From positions 62,001-126,000 of the forward strand of contig JADJKB010000022.1 of the NCBI GenBank assembly GCA_016706225.1: a DNA stretch of 64,000 nt, written 5' to 3'. The stretch comes from Myxococcales bacterium. GTDB lineage: Bacteria > Myxococcota_A > Polyangia > Polyangiales > Polyangiaceae. Both the position numbers and the translations under genes were made by a program. This document shows, in pieces, positions 19,062 to 27,500 of the stretch. Numbering within the stretch: the first letter of the stretch is position 1; the number at the start of each line of letters is the position of its first letter. The notes beneath the pieces are model-generated. The model searched no databases, was not told where the DNA came from, and worked only from the letters and a program-made list of their open reading frames with translations.

Positions 19062-20012
19062 TCACTTCCCCGTTGCCAGCTCGTTCTTCAGCGCACCGAA
19101 GATCAGCTTCGCTTGCTCGGTCTGCGGTTGGTATTCGTCTGGACCGTCGAGCTTGGGCACCTCGGGTTCCGGCCCCGGCTTGCCGAGGATGACCTCACAC
19201 GCACGACAAAACGCGTCCATCGTCTGGAAGCGCCGGTCGGGAGATTTGCGCAGTGCGACGGCGACCAAATCATCGATCGCGGGGTCGAGCTCCTCGACCA
19301 ACCACGAGGGCGGAGGCGGCGTACTCAACAGCTGGTGCGCCATCGAAGTCGGAGCGTTCTTGCCAATGTAGGGCAACTCACCGGTCAGCACGAAGAAGGT
19401 CACGATGCCGAGCGCGTAGACGTCGGAGCGCGCGTCCGCCGTATCGGCAAGCGCCTGCTCCGGCGACATGAAGTCGACGGTGCCGATCGCCAAGAGCGAG
19501 CCGGTCACGGGGTTGTGGTCGAGCTTGGCCAGACCAAAATCGCCTATCTTGATGCACGATGGCGGAGTGTCGGGACCCACCAGCAACAAGTTGGCAGGTT
19601 TTACGTCGCGATGAACGACGCCTGCCGCGTGGATCGCGGCCAACCCGCGCGCAGCCTGGGCCATCAACAACAGCGCCACCGTGGGATCCATTCGACCGTT
19701 TGCCTCGACGTGCTCGCGCAACGTGGGCCCGTCGACCAGCTCCATCACGGCATAGTGAGCCTGGCGCCAGAGCCCACTCTCGCGGTAGCGCACCACGTTA
19801 GGGTGAACGACGCGCCGAGCCGCTTCGGCCTCCTGGACGAAACGCTTCACGACCTTGTCGTCTTTCGCGACCGAGGGTCTCAGTATCTTCAGCGCGACGC
19901 TCTCGCCAGTCGTCGAGTCAATGGCGTGATGCACCACGCCCATGCCGCCTTCACCCAGCAACTCCTTGACGAGGTAACGGTCAGCAAACGCCTCGGTGAA
20001 CTCCGGCTCCAT
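19062..20012 (-). CDS. Hanks-type serine/threonine protein kinase
   Basis: A 316-residue soluble kinase. Visible motifs are the glycine loop LLGEGGMGVVHHA (about 19-31), the ATP lysine in VALKIL (about 43), the C-helix Glu in FVQEAEAARRV, the catalytic HRDVKPANLLL (about 138-148), DFGLAK, and the APE-equivalent MSPEQAL. No membrane segment or sensor domain follows; the C-terminus is a short tail. Substrates are unknown. It is downstream of, and on the same strand as, the rnf operon with a 53-base gap to the small Cys-rich gene, but a functional link is not shown. Confidence 0.95.
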   Translation of the reverse strand: MEPEFTEAFADRYLVKELLGEGGMGVVHHAIDSTTGESVALKILRPSVAKDDKVVKRFVQEAEAARRVVHPNVVRYRESGLWRQAHYAVMELVDGPTLREHVEANGRMDPTVALLLMAQAARGLAAIHAAGVVHRDVKPANLLLVGPDTPPSCIKIGDFGLAKLDHNPVTGSLLAIGTVDFMSPEQALADTADARSDVYALGIVTFFVLTGELPYIGKNAPTSMAHQLLSTPPPPSWLVEELDPAIDDLVAVALRKSPDRRFQTMDAFCRACEVILGKPGPEPEVPKLDGPDEYQPQTEQAKLIFGALKNELATGK

Positions 20013-20065
20013 GCTTGGTTTGTGCGTCTCGGCCGGACGACATCACAGCCGAGTGCCGCTCGCAA

Positions 20066-20269
20066 TCAGCCGGCGCGCGCGGCCGGTGAGTCGCCATTGG
20101 ACGCTCGCTCGCCCGGGCCGTCATCCTCGTGCGGGTCGCGACTGCAGCCTCCACCGCCTCCACAAGCCCCACAGCGCCCGCTGTTGCCGCAGCCGCCGGA
20201 GGCCCGATCGATGAGCACCCACAGCGCACACGCGGCAGCGAGTCCGAGTACAGCGAGGATCTCGACCAT
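20066..20269 (-). CDS. 67-aa Cys-rich single-span membrane protein, last gene of the kor-rnf operon
   Basis: A small protein with one N-terminal membrane span (ILAVLGLAAACALWVLI) followed by CGNSGRCGACGGGGGC, four cysteines at about 27, 33, 36 and 42, and a hydrophilic tail. The form resembles FeoB-associated Cys-rich membrane proteins and, in plan, NqrM, which helps insert iron into the related Na+-NQR complex. It starts 12 bases after the rnfA stop with AGAAG upstream, so it is almost certainly co-transcribed. A role in supplying iron to the RnfA/RnfE cluster is an inference. Confidence 0.72.
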   Translation of the reverse strand: MVEILAVLGLAAACALWVLIDRASGGCGNSGRCGACGGGGGCSRDPHEDDGPGERASNGDSPAARAG

Positions 20270-20281
20270 CTTCTGACTACC

Positions 20282-20869
20282 TTACGCGTTGGAGAAGAGG
20301 CCCGCAAAACCCATGAACGCCAGCGACAGGATCCCGGCGATCAGGAAGTTCAGTGCCGTGCCTTTGACCAGGTCCGGCGATCCGTTCACTTGGGTCTCCT
20401 CCCTGATCCCGGCCATGATCACCAGCGCCAGAGAGAGTCCGACGCCGCTGCCAAGGCCGAACACGAGCCCCTCGACCAGCCCGTAGCCGCGGCTCGTCTG
20501 GAACAGGGCCAGCGCCAGGATGGCGCAGTTGGTCGTGATCAGCGGCAGGTAGATCCCGAGCGCACGAAACAAGACGGGGCTGAGCTTCTTGATCACCATC
20601 TCGACGAACTGAACCGTGCTCGCGATCACGACGATGTAGCTGATGACCGCCAGGTAAGGTGCCTTCACCAGGATGAATCGGTTGAGCGCCCAGGTGGAGA
20701 GTGCCGTGATCAACATCACGAAGATGTTGGCGAGCCCGAGCCGCAACGCCGTGTCGACCTTGGTCGTCACGCCCATGAACGGACACAGCCCGAGAAAGTA
20801 GCTCAGCGTGAAGTTGTTGATCACGCACGCGGAAGCGAAGATGAAGACCAGGTTCCCCATGTCGCCCAT
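20282..20869 (-). CDS. rnfA: Rnf electron-transport complex subunit RnfA
   Basis: A 195-residue integral membrane protein with six predicted spans, the normal size for RnfA. The conserved cysteines that bind the intramembrane iron-sulfur centre shared with RnfE are in LSYFLGLCPFMGV (N-terminal) and TTNCAILALALF. It carries electrons across the membrane between RnfG/RnfD and the cytoplasmic subunits. The ATG at 20869 overlaps the TGA of rnfE by one base (TGATG), so translation is coupled. A GTG one codon upstream is the alternative start. Confidence 0.95.
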   Translation of the reverse strand: MGDMGNLVFIFASACVINNFTLSYFLGLCPFMGVTTKVDTALRLGLANIFVMLITALSTWALNRFILVKAPYLAVISYIVVIASTVQFVEMVIKKLSPVLFRALGIYLPLITTNCAILALALFQTSRGYGLVEGLVFGLGSGVGLSLALVIMAGIREETQVNGSPDLVKGTALNFLIAGILSLAFMGFAGLFSNA

Positions 20870-21522
20870 CACGACACCGCCTGTTCTGCGCCGTTGTCCC
20901 GGGTTGCCGCCCGCGCGCGCCGCTGCCGCACGTAGGCAAACAGCGTCAGCAGCCCTCCCAGCGTGAGGAACCCACCGGGCGGCAAGACCATGATGGCCCA
21001 CGGTTCGAAGCTGTCGCCCAGGACCGGAAACTCGAGCAGGGTTCCACTGCCGAGCAGCTCGCGAATCGCCCCGATCAGGCTGATGATGAGCGTGAACCCC
21101 ACACTCATGCCCAGGGCATCGGCGATGGAAAGCCACACGGGGTTGCGCGCCGCGAACGCCTCCGCTCGTCCCAGGATGATGCAGTTGACCACGATCAGCG
21201 AGATGAAGGCGCCAAGCTGTTTGTGAGCCGCGGGCAAGAGCGCCGCGAGGGTGAAGTCGATGACCGTGACGAAGGTCGCGATGATCACGATGTAGACCGA
21301 GATTCGGACGGGGCCGGGGATGATCTTGCGCATCGTCGACACCAACGTGCTCGAGCCGATCAGCACGAAGCTGGTGGCCGCGCCCATGACCAGGGCGTTC
21401 TTGAGGGAGTTCGTCACCGCCATGGACGGGCACAGCCCGAGCACTGACACGAGCACCGGGTTCTCCTTCCAGATCCCCCGCGTCACCTCCGGCCACGCAG
21501 GTCTGTCGTCGTTTCCCGTCAT
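20869..21522 (-). CDS. rnfE: Rnf electron-transport complex subunit RnfE
   Basis: A 217-residue membrane subunit, paralogous to RnfA with inverted topology. The signature cysteines are in VLGLCPSMAVTN and VVNCIILGRAEAFA. A longer open frame exists, but ATG 21522 starts two bases after the rnfG stop and gives the usual length. In the complex RnfE and RnfA together coordinate the membrane-embedded cluster. Confidence 0.95.
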   Translation of the reverse strand: MTGNDDRPAWPEVTRGIWKENPVLVSVLGLCPSMAVTNSLKNALVMGAATSFVLIGSSTLVSTMRKIIPGPVRISVYIVIIATFVTVIDFTLAALLPAAHKQLGAFISLIVVNCIILGRAEAFAARNPVWLSIADALGMSVGFTLIISLIGAIRELLGSGTLLEFPVLGDSFEPWAIMVLPPGGFLTLGGLLTLFAYVRQRRARAATRDNGAEQAVS

Positions 21523-21524
21523 AC

Positions 21525-22178
21525 TCACTTCGCCTCCGCACTCGCCGTCTTGGGATCGGCAGCGCCCAGCTTCGACAGCCAAATTGCGTGGCTCTTGCCC
21601 AGAATGGAGACGACGGCGCGCGACGAGATGGTGGCGCCGGTGATGGCGTCCACCTGGTTCTTGGCGGTCTTGTCGCCCTTTTTCACTAGCTCGACCTTGG
21701 GGTCGACGAGGAGCTCGTTGAAGTTGGCCTTGAAGTGGGGATCGAACGCGATCTTGTCACCCAGGCCGGGCGTCTCGCGACTCTCCAGCACTTCCATGCC
21801 GATCACTGCCCGTCGCGCGGGGTCGTAGCCGTAGAGCAGCTTGATCGTGTCCTGGAAGCCGGCCCCCTCCGCTGGGATGGCGTAACCGATCGCCTTCCCG
21901 CCCTCGTCGCGCCCCAGATAGATCACCGGGTCCCGGTTCGGCGCGCCGATCTTGCCGGTGAACGGCACGAGCGTCGCGCCGGTCAGCGCGAAGGGTTCGA
22001 TCTTCGAGGTGCCGGGCAGCACCTTGTAGATGGCCTCCTGCATGGCTTTCGCCCGGTTCTCCTGGATCTTCTCGAGCGTACCCAGATAGACGCTGACGAT
22101 GATCAGACCCGACGCCAGTCCGGCGAGCGCCAGCGTGCCGGCCAAACGCAGCGAAGAAGGCTCCGCCCCGGCGCTCAT
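21525..22178 (-). CDS. rnfG: Rnf complex subunit RnfG (covalent FMN carrier)
   Basis: A 217-residue protein: one N-terminal span (LAGTLALAGLASGLIIVSVYL) and a periplasmic FMN-binding domain. The flavinylation motif DAITGATISS (about 180-189) carries the Thr to which ApbE attaches FMN through a phosphoester bond. GLGDKI, with its preceding GxET-like ESRETP, is also typical. The start overlaps the rnfD stop by four bases. No apbE gene lies in the window, so the flavin transferase must be elsewhere. Confidence 0.95.
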   Translation of the reverse strand: MSAGAEPSSLRLAGTLALAGLASGLIIVSVYLGTLEKIQENRAKAMQEAIYKVLPGTSKIEPFALTGATLVPFTGKIGAPNRDPVIYLGRDEGGKAIGYAIPAEGAGFQDTIKLLYGYDPARRAVIGMEVLESRETPGLGDKIAFDPHFKANFNELLVDPKVELVKKGDKTAKNQVDAITGATISSRAVVSILGKSHAIWLSKLGAADPKTASAEAK

Positions 22179-23176
22179 CGCTTGCCTCCAAAACGCCGCG
22201 GTTGGGTCGTTTTGTCGATCAACGGACAGAGCGCGTTCATCAGCAGGATGCCGTACATCACACCCTCGGGCAGCCCGCCAAATATGCGGATCAGCACCAC
22301 GAGCAGACCGACGCCGGTCCCGAAGATCCAGGCACCCCGGGGAGTGAGCGGGGTGGTGACCGGATCAGTGACCATGAAGACCGCACCAAACAGCAGGCCG
22401 CCCGACAGCAACATGAAGATCGGCGTCGGGTACGCGGTCGGCTTCCACAGGTGAAGCAAGCCCGAGAGCACGGCCACCGACAGCAGCGTTGACACCGGTA
22501 ACCGCCAGTCGAAGACACGGCGCAAACCCAGCCACAGCCCGATGACGATCAACAGCACGGCCGCGGTCTCGCCGAGTGAGCCCGAGGTGTTGCCGCTTAG
22601 CAGGTGGCCCAGCTCGGTGCCCTTGTGCTGGAACTTCGACAGCCCGAGCGGGGAGGCCGAGCTGATGATGTCGACTTTTGCCTTCATCAGTGGCAGCGCG
22701 AACGTGCTGCCGTTCATGTGGAGCATGCCTTGCCGGGGTGCGACCCAGGTCGTCAGCGTGATGGGGAAGGCCGCCTGCAAGAACGCCCGCCCGACTAGCG
22801 CGGGGTTGAACATGTTCTTGCCCAGGCCTCCCCACATCATCTTGCCGAGGGCCATCGAGACGATGCCGCCGAGGCAGGCCATCCACAGCGGGATGGCCGG
22901 CGGCAGCGTCAGCGCGAGCAAGATGCCGGTGAGCAGGCCGGAGCCGTCACGCAGGGTCGACCAACCCCTGCGATCCGACAGCAACCACTCGGTGGCGACG
23001 GCACCCACCACGGACGAAACCACCAAGAGCAGCGCCGTCAGGCCAAAATAGTAGGTTGCGGCGGCGATCACCGGGACCGTCGCAGCCACCACCTCGAGCA
23101 TGACACTGCGCGTTGTCGGGCCGCGGTGCACGAACGGCGACGTGGAGATCTGAAGAGTGTGGACGCCCTCGCTCAC
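22175..23176 (-). CDS. rnfD: Rnf complex subunit RnfD (membrane flavoprotein)
   Basis: A 333-residue polytopic protein with the expected RnfD/NqrB signatures: LLTGILLALTLPP, GKNMFNPALVGRAFLQAAFP, SGSLGETAA and MVTDPVTTPLTPRG. The site expected to hold covalent FMN, normally (S/T)xATPL, reads DIISSASPLG here, so Ser replaces the usual acceptor Thr (see findings). Overlaps rnfC and rnfG by four bases each. It forms part of the ion-conducting membrane core. Confidence 0.95.
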   Translation of the reverse strand: MSEGVHTLQISTSPFVHRGPTTRSVMLEVVAATVPVIAAATYYFGLTALLLVVSSVVGAVATEWLLSDRRGWSTLRDGSGLLTGILLALTLPPAIPLWMACLGGIVSMALGKMMWGGLGKNMFNPALVGRAFLQAAFPITLTTWVAPRQGMLHMNGSTFALPLMKAKVDIISSASPLGLSKFQHKGTELGHLLSGNTSGSLGETAAVLLIVIGLWLGLRRVFDWRLPVSTLLSVAVLSGLLHLWKPTAYPTPIFMLLSGGLLFGAVFMVTDPVTTPLTPRGAWIFGTGVGLLVVLIRIFGGLPEGVMYGILLMNALCPLIDKTTQPRRFGGKR

Positions 23177-24501
23177 GCCGACTCCTTCTGCCGAACCAAG
23201 CCCTTACCCACCCGGATCAACTGCACCAGCGGGATGTGAGACGGGCACGAAAATGAGCAACTCGCGCACTCGAAGCAGTCGAGGACATTTTGCTCTTTCA
23301 GCTCGTCCGTGAGCTCCGCTCGGGTCAGCTGCGCCAGTCGCGACGGGTTGAGAAACATGGGACACGCCTCGAGGCAGCGCCCGCAGCGAATGCACGGCTC
23401 TTCCGGCGCGGTATGGCTGACGCGCGTCAGGACCAGAATGCCAGAGGTGCCCTTCGTCACGGGCACGTCCAGGCTCTTTTGCGCCATGCCCATCATCGGA
23501 CCACCCAGAACGACCTGTCGTGCCTCGGGGAGCAGACCGCCGCAGTGTTCGATCACCTCTCGGACTGAGGTGCCAATCGGCACGATCACGTTGGCCGGTC
23601 GGCGCACGCCGGGGCCGGTCACCGTCACCGCCCGCTCGATCAACGGCTGGCCGCGGTCGAACAGATCGGCGAGCGCCGCGGCGGTGCCCACGTTTTGCAC
23701 CACGATCTCCAGATCGAGGGGCAGACCGCCAGCCGGCACCTCCTTCGCGAGGATGGCGTCGATCATCATCTTCTCGGCGCCTTGCGGGTACTTCACCTGC
23801 AGCCCGACGACCTCCACTCGCTTTGGATCGACCTCCCGCTCCAGTGCCGCGATCGCATCGGGTTTGTTGAGCTCCACACCGATGTAGGCGCGCTCCGCAC
23901 CAGTGGCCTGCATGATCAGGTCGAGACCACGCTTCACGTCCGCCGCGCGCTCTGCCATCACCCGGTGATCACAGGTGAGGTAGGGCTCACACTCGCAGCC
24001 GTTGAGCATCACGAACTGAACGCGTTTCCCCTTGGGGACCTTGAGCTTGACGTGGGTCGGAAACGCCGCGCCGCCGAGACCCACCAGACCGCCGCGCTGG
24101 ATGGCGTCGATCAGTGCCTCGGTATCCGCGGTCTTCGAGTCCGGGACCTCGATGGGTGTGACCTTCTGGCTCGAATAGGCGTCAGCCTGGATGACGATCG
24201 TCTCGACCCGTTTGCCGTTGGGCGCGAGTCTCAGCTCGATCGCCTTCACGCTGCCGGTCACCGGCGCGTGCAAGTGGGTGGACACAAAACCCGACGCTTC
24301 GGCGATGACCTGGCCACGCTCGACCTTTTGCCCAGGACGAACCAGCGCTCTGGAAGGCGCGCCGATGTGCTGAGACAGCGGTAGCGAGTACTCGTCGACG
24401 AAGGGCACGCGCTCGAGCGCACAGGCTGCCGTCGCCTCTTTCCGCTCCGCGGGGTGGACGCCGTGGCGAAAGGTGCGCCCCGTCAGGGACAAACTCGTCA
24501 C
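23173..24501 (-). CDS. rnfC: Rnf complex subunit RnfC (NADH-side subunit)
   Basis: A 442-residue peripheral cytoplasmic subunit. Its N-terminal domain has the barrel-sandwich segment VSTHLHAPVTGSV, and the nucleotide-binding region GLVGLGGAAFPTHVKL follows near residue 137, then LNGCECEPYLTCDHRVM. Two C-terminal 4Fe-4S motifs are CIRCGRCLEACP and CFECASCSFSCP. It exchanges electrons with NAD(H) at the cytoplasmic side. Start ATG 24501 overlaps the stop of the upstream PFOR-like gene (ATGA). Length is normal for the short (non-Ala-extended) RnfC type. Confidence 0.96.
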   Translation of the reverse strand: MTSLSLTGRTFRHGVHPAERKEATAACALERVPFVDEYSLPLSQHIGAPSRALVRPGQKVERGQVIAEASGFVSTHLHAPVTGSVKAIELRLAPNGKRVETIVIQADAYSSQKVTPIEVPDSKTADTEALIDAIQRGGLVGLGGAAFPTHVKLKVPKGKRVQFVMLNGCECEPYLTCDHRVMAERAADVKRGLDLIMQATGAERAYIGVELNKPDAIAALEREVDPKRVEVVGLQVKYPQGAEKMMIDAILAKEVPAGGLPLDLEIVVQNVGTAAALADLFDRGQPLIERAVTVTGPGVRRPANVIVPIGTSVREVIEHCGGLLPEARQVVLGGPMMGMAQKSLDVPVTKGTSGILVLTRVSHTAPEEPCIRCGRCLEACPMFLNPSRLAQLTRAELTDELKEQNVLDCFECASCSFSCPSHIPLVQLIRVGKGLVRQKESA

Positions 24502-27500
24502 GTCGGTCCCTCGCCGGGTTTGCTTCGGGCGGCTCCATAACCCGCCAGCTCGAGCAGTCGTGTGCCGAGGCGAGCCGTTGTGTCTTCCGCATGGCGCGCG
24601 GTCTCCGCCGCCAGCTTCGCTTCGTACTCCGCCGTGAGCGCCGCGAGCGCCGCCTGGTGCTCGGCGCGCAGGTCACCCTCCGCGGCGGAGCGCACACTCA
24701 GCGTGAATGGCGTGGAGACACCCGCAAGCTCTTGCAACGTACGCCACGTGTCGAGTCGCTCGACCACCGCGCGAGCCAGGTCGGCGTTCAGGGAGCGTTC
24801 GACGCCATCCAACGTCACGCTCGGCGCCGCGCTGCCCCGCTCGCTCGGGTCGCCGAGCGCCCACGCGGCCACACTCCGAGTCGCCCCACTCGGCTCGGTG
24901 AAACACGCGGCGAATCGCGCCTCTTTCAGCGCGAAGTGCGCCGGCGTCAGCAGCTGGCCGCTCGCATCTTCGACCCACGGCTGGTCGAGCGCGGGGTTGC
25001 CGGCAAGGCTCAGCTTGGAGCCGAACACCCCTTCCGCCGCGGGGTCCCAGCGTAGGAGCGGATGGACTCGGCAGTCGACCGCCGCCCGCGCGCGCTCGAG
25101 CGTGATCGCAGTGTCGAAGCCGTGAGGACCGGGACGCGGTGCGTACAGGTGAATCAGCGCGGGTCCTTCGGCGTCGAGCGCGGCATGTACGCCGGCGAAC
25201 AAGTGCTCGCGGTGAGCGACGGTCGTGGAGAGGACGAAGGCACGACGCTCCGCAACGAAGGGCAAGAGTGATTCACCCGAGCGGAGCAGGTGCTCGCGTC
25301 CGTCGAGCACGATGACCTTGATCGGCAGGTCCGCCCCGAGCACACGCATGAGGCCCGCACGACCTTCGGCGCTGAGAGCCTCGGGGCCGGCGAGGACCAA
25401 CATCGGAGCCGCGCGCGCTCGTTCGACGGGTGCCAGAGCCGCGAAGGTCAGCTGCTCCAGCTCACGCTCCTTCAACATCCAATCGGCAGGCGCCGCCAGG
25501 CAGAGCTCCGCCAAACGTGTGAGCCGTGTCTCGGCCACGTGCGCTCTTGCCATGCTCTCTGCGAGGCCGAGCGCGAGATCGAACGCGCCACCCGAGAGAT
25601 CGACCACCACGGGTGCGGCGAATGGATTGCGGGGAAATTCTGCGGCCCACTCGGCCAGTGTTGGGCTCGTCACCACAAGGCCGTGACGTGCGCGGCCCAT
25701 TCCGTCGGCGCCGCTTGCGATCGCTTCGCGGAGCTCTTGGAGTTTCTTTGTGGTGTGCACCAACTTGCGTGCTTTGTCGCCGTCCAGTCCTCGTTGCTCG
25801 CCCAGATTGTCCAGGCGTGAGAGCACCGCCGTCATGCTGCCGCCGCGATCGGGTACATCTTCGAGAGCGCGTTCGAGCGCACCAAGGTCGTCGGCGGGAA
25901 TGGCCTGAGCGAGCTCGCGCCGCAGCGCCTCGCGCAGCTGCCCGAGGAGTGTGTCCATGCGACCCAGCTCGGTCACCGACAGGCGCTGCTGGCGATACTC
26001 CGTCACGGCGACGGCCAAGCGCGCTCCCAGGCGTGAGCCGGAGCCCGGCTCGTGTCCTCCGCCGCCCGTCACGCTGAGCAGCGTGTGTCGACTGGCGAGC
26101 GCGGCTGGCAGCTTGCCCACGGCGTCGAGGCCGGCAGCGTGGGCGAGACTCTCTCCAGTTGGATCCGGCAAGCGCTCCCAGACTCCGAAGCCGAGCTGTG
26201 CCGCATGCACTGCCGGCTCGGTGCGCCCTACGACCCGAATCGCTTCTTCGGCGCACACTGCGGCGCAGCCTCCGCAGGCCTGGCACGCCGCCGGATTCAG
26301 CGCGAGGCCGAGCAACTCCCCGCTTCCCTTCGCAGCACCGTGAGGTCCGTGGAAGAACGCTTCGGTCACGGCGAACGGTAGTGCGCTGATGGCGCGCAGG
26401 GTGGTCTCGAACGCCCGCTCGAACTCGGGGCGATCGTCGTCAGTGACCTTCATTTGCTGCGTGAGCCAGTCGAAGCTTTCGCGCAAGACTTCGGTGGTCA
26501 GCCGGCGATGTTTTTGTTTCGCCAGGCTGCCGTCCACACGAGCAGCCAGCTGTTTGTGGGCGCGCTTGAGCTTTTCTGCTTGAGGTTTGCGTTCGGCGCC
26601 GGGCTCCGCCGCGAGGTCAGCCGCCGCATCGAGCAAGCGCTCGCTACGGATGACGCTCGGTGCGATCGCCGAGTCCGGGCAGGCGCTCCAGCATGCGCCG
26701 CATCCAGTGCAGCGCTCGGCGTCGAACTGGGGCAAGCGGTTCTGATGCACAGCAACGTGAAACAGTCCGCTGGTGCTGGGCGGCACTGCCCCAAGCGACA
26801 AGTAGGGATCCGGCGCCCGCTCGGCGAAGCCCGCGTCGATGCGGGGCTCCGCTAGCTCACCCCAGAAGCGCGGCAGGTTGTCGTAGGTCGAACGCGCGCT
26901 CGTGAAGCGTCGCACCGCAAGGGGCACGGGCGAATCCGCCGGCGCCGGAGCGAGCTCAGGGAAACTCTCCCACTGCAATCGCTCGGGCACGCCGCTCGCG
27001 GTCGCGGTAGCGGCTTCTTTTGCGAGCAGCCAGGCAGCGTGCTCCACCAGTTCGGTGACTGGCGCGTTCAGCACCCAGATGCCGAGTCCACGCGTGCGGA
27101 TCTCGTTCCGCCAGGACTCGGGAAGATCGCGCCAGAGCGCTTCCGCCGGCAGTGGGCTGGCGATCAGCGCCGAGCCGCCCGTCACGACCTTGCGCAGCGG
27201 ATTGATGTCGTTCGGCAATTCTGGCGCCGCCACGATTGCGACGTCGTGCCAGACCCCACCCGCGGGATCCGTGAGCGGCACGGGGCACACACTGACCTCG
27301 GCCATCCAGGTTCCCTGCTCGGCACCGGTCTTGCGACTTCTGATGTGTTGACCGACTACGGCTGCACACCTGGTGGCGAGCGCGTCCAACACGTCCTCCG
27401 GCGACTCGCTGGTCCGAGCCCAGAGTCCCACAGTACGCGCGGAGGCCGGCCGCAGATCGAGCGGTGCGTCGATCGCCAGCGCCGAGCGCGCGAGCTCCGG

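Noticed and set aside
20282..21541. 419-codon frame spanning rnfA and an antigenic-looking upstream part
   Set aside because: Only the last 195 codons are RnfA; the rest is an alternative frame of rnfE.
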